A stretch of DNA of 8,898 bases from Candidatus Latescibacterota bacterium (lineage in GTDB: Bacteria > Krumholzibacteriota > Krumholzibacteriia > Krumholzibacteriales > WJIX01), in contig JAUXHZ010000029.1 of the NCBI GenBank assembly GCA_030621255.1, forward strand, positions 1-8,898, in the 5' to 3' direction. The notes below the pieces were generated by a model. That model saw only the letters and a list, made by a program, of their open reading frames with translations, was not told where the DNA came from and ran no database searches. Positions within the stretch are counted from its first letter, which is position 1; each line of letters opens with the position of its first letter. Positions 1 to 6,514 of the stretch are shown one piece after another. The position numbers and the translations under genes were made by a program.

Positions 1-167
1 GCCGCGGCTGTATAAAAACCGGGCACACTGTCATCAGTAAGAAGACCAGTGCCATTTAAATCTTTCATAATTCTGTTGCTGTTTCTGTCGATATCACGCG
101 CCGACACGGTACCGGCAAACATCGCAACAAGACAAATACCTAGTACAATTACTAAGGTCTTTTTCAT
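1..167 (-). CDS. Small secreted protein of unknown function, N-terminal part only
   Basis: Only the first 55 codons are in the window; the frame is still open at the left edge. The N-terminus is a clear Sec signal peptide: a basic start (MKKT), a hydrophobic core (LVIVLGICLVAMFAGTV), then a VSA-type signal peptidase I site near residue 23 followed by the charged segment RDIDRN. The single Cys (residue 12) sits inside the hydrophobic core and is preceded by Ile, so this is not a lipobox. The mature start (about residues 24-55) is polar, with Asp, Asn and Gly, and matches no family I recognise. The ATG at 167-165 is preceded by a run of six G (182-177) at good spacing. The gene has its own strong promoter and a long structured leader, so it is transcribed apart from the glyS operon and may be regulated in the leader. 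The coding call is firm for the visible part; the function is unknown. Confidence 0.75.
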   Translation of the reverse strand, partial: MKKTLVIVLGICLVAMFAGTVSARDIDRNSNRIMKDLNGTGLLTDDSVPGFYTAA

Positions 168-174
168 CTTTTTA

Positions 175-182
175 TTCCCCCC
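175..182 (-). promoter_or_regulatory. Ribosome binding site of the secreted-protein gene
   Basis: On the minus strand the bases GGGGGGAA (182-175) lie nine bases (from the last G) upstream of the ATG at 167-165. The site is G-rich rather than a textbook AGGAGG, but it is the only candidate in the 20 bases before the start. It follows directly on the structured leader, so folding upstream could control its exposure; that is inference. Confidence 0.5.
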
Positions 183-430
183 AAGTGTTAAGAGAATAAG
201 CTAATTTATTATAGGTCTCTTGACAAAGGTCTCTGGGTTTCTCGGCCGAATCGCTTTATTTTCCCGCCTCCTTCATGAATTGACTCGGCAAACCAGCAGG
301 GCCCCCTTCCGTTTCGAGTTCCAAATTTATGTCGAGTAAGCCTGGATCTTCAACGGTGGCCGGCGTAAGGCAATAACCCTACTTCAAATGAAAAACCACC
401 TTTACAGGGTTCTCGACCCTTCTCAAGGAC
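183..430 (-). ncRNA. Long structured 5' leader, candidate cis-regulatory RNA
   Basis: This non-coding stretch lies between a strong promoter and the start of the secreted-protein gene. Helices read by hand on the minus-strand RNA, given as plus-strand positions: (a) 282-289 with 245-252, GCCGAGUC/GAUUCGGC, eight continuous pairs with one G-U; (b) 377-382 with 365-370, GUAGGG/CCUUAC, six pairs with a six-base loop; (c) 396-400 with 355-359, GGUGG/CCACC, enclosing b; (d) 406-410 with 416-420, AGGGU/ACCCU, with loop CGAGA; (e) 352-356 with 309-313, CCGUU/AACGG, together with 343-346 and 320-323, UCCA/UGGA; (f) a possible closing helix joining 415-430 to 215-231. Helices d and f exclude each other in part, as do c and e. 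The layout (closed multi-helix domain just after a promoter, ending near a ribosome binding site) is like that of riboswitches. I could not match it to cyclic-di-GMP, cobalamin, TPP, SAM, M-box or ydaO consensus motifs. No energy calculation was made. Confidence 0.45.
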
Positions 431-436
431 TAACGT

Positions 437-466
437 ATTGTACCACACAATCAGAAAGCGTGTCAA
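437..466 (-). promoter_or_regulatory. Sigma70-type promoter with extended -10
   Basis: The minus strand carries a perfect -35 box TTGACA (466-461), an 18-base spacer and a -10 box TACAAT (442-437). The -10 is preceded by TGG, which makes an extended TGn element. An A/T-rich stretch at about 479-494 lies where an UP element could act. Transcription should start near 430-431, giving a leader of about 263 bases before the ATG at 167. Its position just downstream of glyS separates the secreted-protein gene from the operon above. This is the only strong promoter I found in the window. Confidence 0.8.
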
Positions 467-521
467 GCCTGAAAGCGGTATTTTTTATAATTTTCTTTGG
501 ATTTGCAAAATTCGAGCAATT

Positions 522-539
522 AAAAAAATGTAGCACTAC
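522..539 (-). terminator. Possible weak intrinsic terminator after glyS
   Basis: On the minus strand, 17 bases past the glyS stop, the inverted repeat GTAGTGCTAC (539-530) is followed by a run of seven T (528-522). The stem is only three to four pairs, so the hairpin is poor by normal standards; the separate palindrome ACGGCCGT (552-545) just upstream may add structure. Placement between the end of the operon and the next promoter supports a terminator, but the stem strength does not. Confidence 0.3.
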
Positions 540-555
540 CCCGCACGGCCGTTTT

Positions 556-2718
556 TTATTCTTCTGTTATTTTTGAATAATCGCAAAGGTACGAAAATGC
601 CGGGCGCAGCGCGGAGAGAAAAGAAATCCTGTTTTCTCTAACCTCTTTTTCTTCGCAATTTACAAGAACTTCATTAAAATATTTGTTCACAGGCCCTACC
701 AGCTCTCGAGATAATACGGAAAAAACCTTATCTTCTCTCTTACCGCGTTTTAGTTTCAAGATTTTCAGCGCCGTTTTTGACGCCGCTTCATAGAGATCCG
801 TTTCCTCCTTTTGATCAAAAAGGCCGGTTACAAACGGCATTTTTTTCTCCTCCCCTCCGGCTAGCAGAGAAAGCATTTCCAGGCCGCGTATTCTAACATT
901 TTCCTTTGAAACCACGCCTGTTATGTTTGCTATCCTTTTCATGGCAAGAATAAAAGGAGAAAGTGTCCCATTTTTACGCATCCGCGATAACTCCAGTGCC
1001 ATCCTTCTTGTCAGAAAAGGTATGTCCCAGCCGGCTGACATAAGAGCTGTTACAATGTCGTGATCGAACCCCTCGGCTCGAAGCATACTAAAAAATCGCC
1101 TGCCGAAGAATTCATGTATCGCTTCTGAGAAGGAAGAATTTTCCCCGACAGCTTCTTTACCCCCCATCCCCTCATAGAGGGACAGGCTCATATCTATCGC
1201 TTCCGGTAGCGAAACTTCCATTTCCCTTGTAATCATAAGCCGTAAAACTCCCATCGCCTGTCTGCGCAGGGCATAGGGGTCAACAGATCCGGTAGGTTCT
1301 AATCCAAGTATGTACACCCCGGAAATATTATCGAGTTTGTCGGCGCTCGAGAGAATAACGCCTGCCTCCCCCACCGGCAAATCATCTCCGGCGAAGCGCG
1401 GTAGGTGATGTTCATATATCGCTTCCGCTACAGCCTCATCTTCTCCGGAAACCCTCGCGTATTCTCTTCCCATATACCCCTGAAGCAATGTAAATTCCTT
1501 TCCATCCCTTACCATTTCACTCGCGAGGTCGGCCATTGCAAGTTTCGCGGCCTTTGCAATTGTAGCAGAAAGTCTGTCATACCCAACATCCCATCTCCCC
1601 TTCAGCCACAGAGAAAGTCTTTCCATTCTCTTCGATTTGTCAGAGAGGGTCCCCATCCCCTCCATCCAAACAATATTATCAAGTTTCTCCGCCATTTCTG
1701 AAAGTGTTATGGAACTATCTTCGGCGAAATAAAACTCGGCGTCGGCAAGCCGCGCCTGGAGCACTCGTTCATAACCTCTGGTTATCTCTCTTCTGTTTTT
1801 TCTGATACCATCGGCAAAAGCAATAAAAAAGGGCTTGAGTTTTCCCCTTTTATCTTCAACTGAAAAATATCTCTGGTGACTCTTTAAGGCGGTAACAATT
1901 ACCCGGCGCGGCAACTTCAGAAAAGTTTTTCTAAACCCGCCGGTAAAGGAAACAGGGGATTCAAGAAGATTGGCAACGATGGCAACGAGCTTATCGTCGG
2001 GCACGGCCCTTCCCCCAAGTTTTTCAGCTTCACGGCTCAGCGCCTTGATGACACTCTCTCTTCTCTTTACAGGATCAAGAACAATGCTATTTTCTTTCAT
2101 CAAAGAAAAATACCCGTCTATACCGGCAATTTCAGTATACTTTTCAAAAGAAGGACGGATTCTGGTCTTTTTTCCCGATGAAACCGATCCGATTCTGAAT
2201 TTGAATTGTTTCTTTCCCAAAAAAGACAATATCCACCTGATCGGCCTGGCAAAACGAAGATCGCTGCTGTCCCAGCGCATCATTCTTGGAAACCTTATTC
2301 CGGTTATCCAGAGAGGCACTATTTCTTTGAGTATATCTTCGGTTTTTCTTCCCGGAATATTCTTTACAACCGCAAGATATTCGCCCCTCTCCCTGGGCAC
2401 CCGCTTAAGGCTCTCGATAGAAACACCCTGAGATTTAGCGAATCCGAAAGCGGCTTTTGTATAATCGCCCCGTTCAGATATAGCGGCTGAGACGGGCGGC
2501 CCGGTAATCTCTTCTTTAACAGCTTTCTGTTTGTGGGCAATACCGTTTATATAAATAATAAGCCTGTTCGGAGTCCCGAGAACTGAAATAGAATCAAATT
2601 CAATCCGTTCATTTTCAAGCCCGGCTGCGCACCCCTCTTCCAACTGCTCCAGAGCAAGGTCCAGATAGCCGCTGGGCAGATTTTCACAACCTATTTCCAC
2701 TAAAAAATTCCTTTTCAT
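556..2718 (-). CDS. glyS: Glycyl-tRNA synthetase, beta subunit
   Basis: This is the beta subunit of the two-subunit (alpha2beta2) class II glycyl-tRNA synthetase. It binds and positions tRNA-Gly while GlyQ holds the adenylation site. The protein has 720 residues, slightly longer than the usual 690 or so. Visible family features are the N-terminal EIGCENLPSG (EIGTEELP in most members), MRW at 147-149, LPRRVIVTALKSHQRYF at about 269-285, the segment ADLASEMV...LLQGYMG at about 396-417, the HD-like region EHHLPRFAGDDLP at 436-448, and PTGSVDPYALRR at about 475-486. The C-terminal 100 residues match a DALR-type anticodon-binding domain, including VRENRISFLS. The ATG at 2718 was chosen over an in-frame GTG at 2736 because AAAGGAGA sits five bases upstream and the family starts at this point. 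The glyQ gene ends 33 bases before. Signature motifs are slightly diverged but nothing is broken. Confidence 0.97.
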   Translation of the reverse strand: MKRNFLVEIGCENLPSGYLDLALEQLEEGCAAGLENERIEFDSISVLGTPNRLIIYINGIAHKQKAVKEEITGPPVSAAISERGDYTKAAFGFAKSQGVSIESLKRVPRERGEYLAVVKNIPGRKTEDILKEIVPLWITGIRFPRMMRWDSSDLRFARPIRWILSFLGKKQFKFRIGSVSSGKKTRIRPSFEKYTEIAGIDGYFSLMKENSIVLDPVKRRESVIKALSREAEKLGGRAVPDDKLVAIVANLLESPVSFTGGFRKTFLKLPRRVIVTALKSHQRYFSVEDKRGKLKPFFIAFADGIRKNRREITRGYERVLQARLADAEFYFAEDSSITLSEMAEKLDNIVWMEGMGTLSDKSKRMERLSLWLKGRWDVGYDRLSATIAKAAKLAMADLASEMVRDGKEFTLLQGYMGREYARVSGEDEAVAEAIYEHHLPRFAGDDLPVGEAGVILSSADKLDNISGVYILGLEPTGSVDPYALRRQAMGVLRLMITREMEVSLPEAIDMSLSLYEGMGGKEAVGENSSFSEAIHEFFGRRFFSMLRAEGFDHDIVTALMSAGWDIPFLTRRMALELSRMRKNGTLSPFILAMKRIANITGVVSKENVRIRGLEMLSLLAGGEEKKMPFVTGLFDQKEETDLYEAASKTALKILKLKRGKREDKVFSVLSRELVGPVNKYFNEVLVNCEEKEVRENRISFLSALRPAFSYLCDYSKITEE

Positions 2719-2751
2719 ATATTCTCCTTTCTCCACCCCACGGCCGGTTTT

Positions 2752-3621
2752 CTACGTTCCAAGCAGAGGAAATCCAGCCTCTTTCCTCGCCGCTACATAC
2801 TTTGCCGCCACTTCTCTCGCGAGATCTCTTATTTTCGCAATATAACTGGTTCTCTCCGACACGCTCACGGCACCTCTGGCGTCAAGTATATTAAAAATGT
2901 GTGAACACTTAACAACATAGTCATATGACGGAAAGATCAATCCTTCCTTCAGCATCGCTCCCGCCTCTTTATAATAATTATCAAAGATTTTGAAATTCAT
3001 GGAAATATCAGCTTTTTCAAAGTTGAAAGCGCTAAAATCCTTTTCAAACTGATAGTAGATATCACCCCATTTTATACCCGCCCCCCATTCTATATCCATA
3101 ATATTATCCACTCCCTGTATATACATACAGATTCTCTCAAGCCCGTAGGTTATCTCCGTCGATACAGGATTAAGCTCTAATCCCCCCGCCTGCTGAAAAT
3201 AAGTAAATTGTGTAATCTCCATTCCATCAAGCCAGACTTCCCATCCAAGCCCGGAGGCTCCAAGGGTGGGCGCTTCCCAATCATCTTCAATAAGTCTGAT
3301 ATCATGGCGGGAAGGGTCAATACCGATCGCCTCGAGGCTTTCCATAAAGTACGGAACAACATTATCGGGAGATGGTTTGAGTATTACCTGAAACTGATTG
3401 AATTGCTGGACTCTGTTGGGATTCTCGCCATATCTGCCGTCCTTAGGCCTTCTTGAAGGTTCAAGATATGCGGCCTTCCAGGGCTCCGGCCCCAGAACTC
3501 TTAAGAATGTCGCGGGGTTCATCGTTCCCGCTCCAACTTCGGAATTATGAGAGGTAACAAGCAAACACCCCTTATCGATCCAGAAATGTTCCAGAGCAAG
3601 CACAAGTTGCTGAAAGGTCAC
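2752..3621 (-). CDS. glyQ: Glycyl-tRNA synthetase, alpha subunit
   Basis: This is the catalytic alpha subunit that forms glycyl-adenylate and charges tRNA-Gly together with GlyS. The 289 residues match the family length (about 290-300). The N-terminal part carries the highly conserved run [20 protein letters not shown] (29-48), the class II motif 2 region [19 protein letters not shown] (52-70) and [10 protein letters not shown] (76-85). Further on are [19 protein letters not shown] (126-144) and ITYGLERI (157-164). The start is GTG at 3621-3619, one base after the recO stop. It is well supported by the strong Shine-Dalgarno AAGGGGGTGA six bases upstream, which lies inside the end of recO, so translation of the two is very likely coupled. 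The pair glyQ-glyS encodes both subunits in order. No oddities seen. Confidence 0.98.
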   Translation of the reverse strand: MTFQQLVLALEHFWIDKGCLLVTSHNSEVGAGTMNPATFLRVLGPEPWKAAYLEPSRRPKDGRYGENPNRVQQFNQFQVILKPSPDNVVPYFMESLEAIGIDPSRHDIRLIEDDWEAPTLGASGLGWEVWLDGMEITQFTYFQQAGGLELNPVSTEITYGLERICMYIQGVDNIMDIEWGAGIKWGDIYYQFEKDFSAFNFEKADISMNFKIFDNYYKEAGAMLKEGLIFPSYDYVVKCSHIFNILDARGAVSVSERTSYIAKIRDLAREVAAKYVAARKEAGFPLLGT

Positions 3622-3622
3622 T

Positions 3623-4369
3623 TCAATTCACCCCCTTAAGCAAACCAAGAGAGGAAGGAAGTTTGTATCCCTCAACATGCGCCCGGAAAATTTCATGAAG
3701 AAACCGTCCGATCTCTCTTCGGTCTTTTCTATCAAGTTTCAAGTTAATAATATCATTCATCGGCCTGTTTTCCATGTCGATCAATATCGAGGACGCGGAA
3801 ACTGAAATAAGAACCATACCTTCTGTAATACATTTTTCGCACCTTACCTGCCAGTTTGAACTGTTTATCCCGAACCCCCCTCCGGCCAGGATCTTCCCGC
3901 ATCTGTCACATTTCAATATCGAAGGGAAAAATCCGGTAAGCTTGAGCAGCTTGGTTTCAAAAGCGAAAAAAGCAGCCCAGGGATCAGCCACAACCGGCAA
4001 CAGAGCAAAAAAATTTTCAACAAGATTGAATATCCCTTCATCTGTTTCCTGTTCTATAACTGAGCGATCCACCACTTCGAGCGCCGCCTGAAAAATAGAT
4101 AACCTCTTTAGATCTTTGCCCGCGTCGTCAAAAGATGAGCGGCAATCTATCTCTTTTAGAATTTGAAGACCTCTTCCAACATTGGAATAAAAAACAATTT
4201 CACAAATATTCCCAGTCATAAAACTGCCGGAAATTCCGTTTTTCTTCCGTTTGGCTCCCTTCGCGAGCACCCTGATTTTTCCATGTCTCCTGGTCAGAAA
4301 AACCGCGATTATACTCGACTCACTGTAATCAAAGGTTTTTAAAACTACCGCGTAATCCTTGAGAATCAT
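3623..4369 (-). CDS. recO: DNA repair protein RecO
   Basis: RecO is the mediator of the RecFOR pathway: it binds single-stranded DNA and SSB, anneals strands and, with RecR, helps load RecA at gaps. The 248-residue protein has the typical N-terminal OB-fold opening ([19 protein letters not shown], then [20 protein letters not shown] at about 24-43). It also has a helical C-terminal part containing a four-cysteine zinc site, CDRC (C154, C157) and CEKC (C177, C180). Length and layout are standard. The ATG at 4369 was chosen because the family begins with M-I/L-x-K just here; an in-frame TTG at 4381 would add four residues but has no usable Shine-Dalgarno. The site before the ATG is itself weak (GGGGGTTGG), so translation may depend on coupling to mgtE, which ends 27 bases upstream. 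The recO-glyQ-glyS order is common in several bacterial phyla. Confidence 0.95.
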   Translation of the reverse strand: MILKDYAVVLKTFDYSESSIIAVFLTRRHGKIRVLAKGAKRKKNGISGSFMTGNICEIVFYSNVGRGLQILKEIDCRSSFDDAGKDLKRLSIFQAALEVVDRSVIEQETDEGIFNLVENFFALLPVVADPWAAFFAFETKLLKLTGFFPSILKCDRCGKILAGGGFGINSSNWQVRCEKCITEGMVLISVSASSILIDMENRPMNDIINLKLDRKDRREIGRFLHEIFRAHVEGYKLPSSLGLLKGVN

Positions 4370-4396
4370 ACTAATTACCAACCCCCAAAGAAACCT

Positions 4397-5755
4397 TTAG
4401 CCCCCGGCGAACCACTCAAGAAAAATGGTGGCAATACCAAGATAAAAAACAATTCCCACTATATCATTAAATGTAGTAATAAACGGGCCTGTTGCAAGAG
4501 CAGGATCAATATCGATTTTATTGAGCAATAGAGGAACCGATGTGCCGATAAGGGCCGCCCAGAAAACTACGGAAAAGAGACATAGCCCCAACAGTGTTGC
4601 CAGCTTATAATCTTTCAGCCATATTACTACAACAATAAAAAGAATTGATCCTAGAAGGGTCCCATTCAAAATAGAAACCCTCAATTCCCTGAATATCTTC
4701 CTGCCCGTTTCCGAGAGGCTGAACTCACCTGTCGCCAATTCCCTGACAACTATAGCCGAGGACTGAATCCCGACATTTCCGCCCATAGCCGTAATTACAG
4801 GCACAAAAAAGGCAATAGAAAGAATTGTTTCAAGAGATTCACGAAACCCGTTTAGAACCATCGCCGAACCGATACCCCCAAAAAGAGCGACTATGAGCCA
4901 GGGTATTCTCGCCCTTGCAAGCATCAGAGGGGATTTAGTCCAGAATTCTTCATCACCGGTTCCGGCCATACGGGAAATATCCTCATTCGCCTCATCCTCT
5001 ATTACGTCAATTATATCATCAACCGTAATCCGCCCCAGGAGTTTCCCTTCCCCATCCACTACCGCGACACTGTATAGATCATATTTGGAGAATACCGCCG
5101 CCACTTTCTCCTGATCCATATCTACATTTACCTTTTCAATATCGGTATCCATCACTTCATCAACACGTTTTCCCGGATTCTCGATAATAAGACTTACAAT
5201 CGGTATTACTCCAAGAAAAATCCCTTTTCTATCAACTATATATAGATTTTGTATATTCTCTACCGTATCAACTTCAGCCCTCACAAATTCTATCGCCTCA
5301 CCGATCGTGATATCTTTTCTGATTACCAGCAGTTCCCTCGCCATAATACCGCCGGCCGATTCTTCATCAAATTTCAGAAGGCCAACAATATCTCTGTAAT
5401 CTTCCCGGTTTACCTTTTCAAGAACAATCGGAATCTTCTCGGAAGGCATAAGATTTATCGCGTCAGCGGCGTCATCACTCGCCATTAGATTTACGATAAG
5501 AGCGATAATTTCAGGTTCGAGTTCTTCGAGGAATTCTCTGCCTATCCCTTCATCAAGAACTGGAAAGATTTCAGAAGCCGTATCTGAATCAATCGATTTA
5601 AAAAAGAGCAGCCTAAGCTCCTTCTCAAGCCCGGTAATAACTTCAGCCATATCAGGAGGCTTTAAACCCTCAAGAATATCGGGCGAAAAGGTATAACCGC
5701 CCGATTTATAGAGGCTGGAAAATTCTTCGATTATTTCTTCTATATTTTCTCTCAT
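4397..5755 (-). CDS. mgtE: Magnesium transporter MgtE
   Basis: MgtE is an Mg2+-selective channel of the inner membrane that closes when cytosolic Mg2+ binds between its soluble domains. The 452-residue protein has all parts in order: a helical N domain (about 20-130), a CBS pair (about 135-255), a plug helix region (about 258-283) and a five-segment membrane domain (about 284-450). The signature GGNVGIQSSAIVVRELATGE is at 325-344, and DPALATGPFITTFNDIVG at 417-434 includes the conserved pore Asp (D431) that is linked to Mg2+ selectivity in the family. Acidic residues are frequent in the N and CBS domains, as expected for the Mg2+ sensor. The ATG at 5755 has GGAG four bases upstream, slightly close; an in-frame TTG at 5776 adds seven residues but lacks a ribosome binding site. 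The upstream gap (87 bases) is too short for an M-box riboswitch. Confidence 0.96.
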   Translation of the reverse strand: MRENIEEIIEEFSSLYKSGGYTFSPDILEGLKPPDMAEVITGLEKELRLLFFKSIDSDTASEIFPVLDEGIGREFLEELEPEIIALIVNLMASDDAADAINLMPSEKIPIVLEKVNREDYRDIVGLLKFDEESAGGIMARELLVIRKDITIGEAIEFVRAEVDTVENIQNLYIVDRKGIFLGVIPIVSLIIENPGKRVDEVMDTDIEKVNVDMDQEKVAAVFSKYDLYSVAVVDGEGKLLGRITVDDIIDVIEDEANEDISRMAGTGDEEFWTKSPLMLARARIPWLIVALFGGIGSAMVLNGFRESLETILSIAFFVPVITAMGGNVGIQSSAIVVRELATGEFSLSETGRKIFRELRVSILNGTLLGSILFIVVVIWLKDYKLATLLGLCLFSVVFWAALIGTSVPLLLNKIDIDPALATGPFITTFNDIVGIVFYLGIATIFLEWFAGG

Positions 5756-5781
5756 ATCTCTCCACAAAATACGCAAGATGG

Positions 5782-5797
5782 CTTCAAAAAGGTGAAG
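5782..5797 (-). other. Small hairpin in the DUF502-mgtE spacer
   Basis: The minus-strand RNA can form CUUCA/UGAAG (five pairs, six-base loop) about 27 bases before the chosen mgtE start. No U-run follows, so it is not a terminator. It could affect mRNA stability or mgtE translation, or be chance. Confidence 0.25.
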
Positions 5798-5842
5798 GTT
5801 ACCACAGGCAGGTTTAAAGTCAAGGAGGATTTCTCTGCCGGC

Positions 5843-6484
5843 TTACTTATCCTTTTTGGTTTTACCCGCCCAGCCGGGCAGAATAATTGGTTCGCCCCCG
5901 GTAAAATACGGTTTAACGGCTCCCCCGGATATTACCATTTTCAATGCCTCTTCAACGGAACAATCAAGTTCTATCGCTTCCTCGGCGGGAACGATCAGGA
6001 AAAATCCGGATGTGGGATTGGGGGTGGTTGGAAGAAAAACACTAAGAAAATCCCTTTTCTTCCCATCCGCTACCTGAAATTTTGAATCGTCGGTAACAAA
6101 TCCCACGGCAAAGGTGCCGGCGAGAGGATACTGAATCATTACAGCTTTCTTGAAAACAGTTCTTTCCCGGCGTAAAAAAACCTCGCTTAGCTGTTTTACG
6201 GCAATATACATACGGCTAATAAGGGGAATTCGGGAAACGATAGTATCAAGCCATTCAATCACTCTTTTGCCGATAAGGTTTCCGCCAAAGACGCCTGTCA
6301 GAAAAATAATCACCAGAACACCAAGAAATCCAAGCCCCGGGAAATCAATAAAGGGATATCTCTCAACAATGGGGTTAAGAATATTATCAACAGAATTAAA
6401 AAATTGATAAAACACCCAACTGGTAACCAATATTGGAAGAAGAATTAACAAACCGGTTAAAAACCTCCGCCTGAACCAACTCAT
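5843..6484 (-). CDS. DUF502 family membrane protein
   Basis: This is a 213-residue inner membrane protein of the DUF502 family, whose molecular role is not settled. Two membrane segments are visible (about 9-29 and 50-70), followed by a soluble domain of about 140 residues. Family-type motifs include GVFGGNLIGKRVIEWLD (64-80), RIPLISRMYIAVKQL (85-99), YPLAGTFAVGFVT (119-131), FLPTTPNPTSGFFLIVP (150-166) and VEEALKMVISGGAV (177-190). A long in-frame extension begins at a TTG (6511), but the ATG at 6484 is preceded by GGAGAAAGG at about nine bases and gives the usual short basic N-terminus MSWFRRR before the first membrane segment, so it is preferred. It lies 30 bases after the CorC-like gene and before mgtE, among membrane proteins with ion-related roles; that context is suggestive only. 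Confidence 0.9.
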   Translation of the reverse strand: MSWFRRRFLTGLLILLPILVTSWVFYQFFNSVDNILNPIVERYPFIDFPGLGFLGVLVIIFLTGVFGGNLIGKRVIEWLDTIVSRIPLISRMYIAVKQLSEVFLRRERTVFKKAVMIQYPLAGTFAVGFVTDDSKFQVADGKKRDFLSVFLPTTPNPTSGFFLIVPAEEAIELDCSVEEALKMVISGGAVKPYFTGGEPIILPGWAGKTKKDK

Positions 6485-6514
6485 CAGAACAATCCTTTCT
6501 CCAGACAGCAAATA

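Noticed and set aside
168..435. Known riboswitch class in the leader (cyclic-di-GMP-I, cobalamin, TPP, ydaO and others)
   Set aside because: None of the conserved core motifs of these classes that I can recall is present at matching positions; a covariance search is needed to be sure.
543..558. Plus-strand terminator from ACGGCCGT followed by a T-run
   Set aside because: The stem is at most three to four pairs, and no plus-strand gene leads into it.
388..576. Plus-strand open frame of 62 codons across the leader and promoter region
   Set aside because: It runs antisense to the promoter and into glyS, has no ribosome binding site and a low-complexity Phe-rich translation. Likely chance.
1970..2431. 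Plus-strand open frames within glyS, and similar ones in mgtE and the corC-like gene (e.g. 6902-7348)
   Set aside because: They lie antisense inside well-supported conserved genes and their translations show no family features.
5776..5832. Internal promoter for mgtE (TTGACT in the spacer)
   Set aside because: The -35-like TTGACT is not followed by a credible -10 box at 16-18 bases.
5756..5842. M-box or other Mg2+ riboswitch before mgtE
   Set aside because: The spacer is only 87 bases and shows just one small hairpin; M-box RNAs are longer with several conserved helices.
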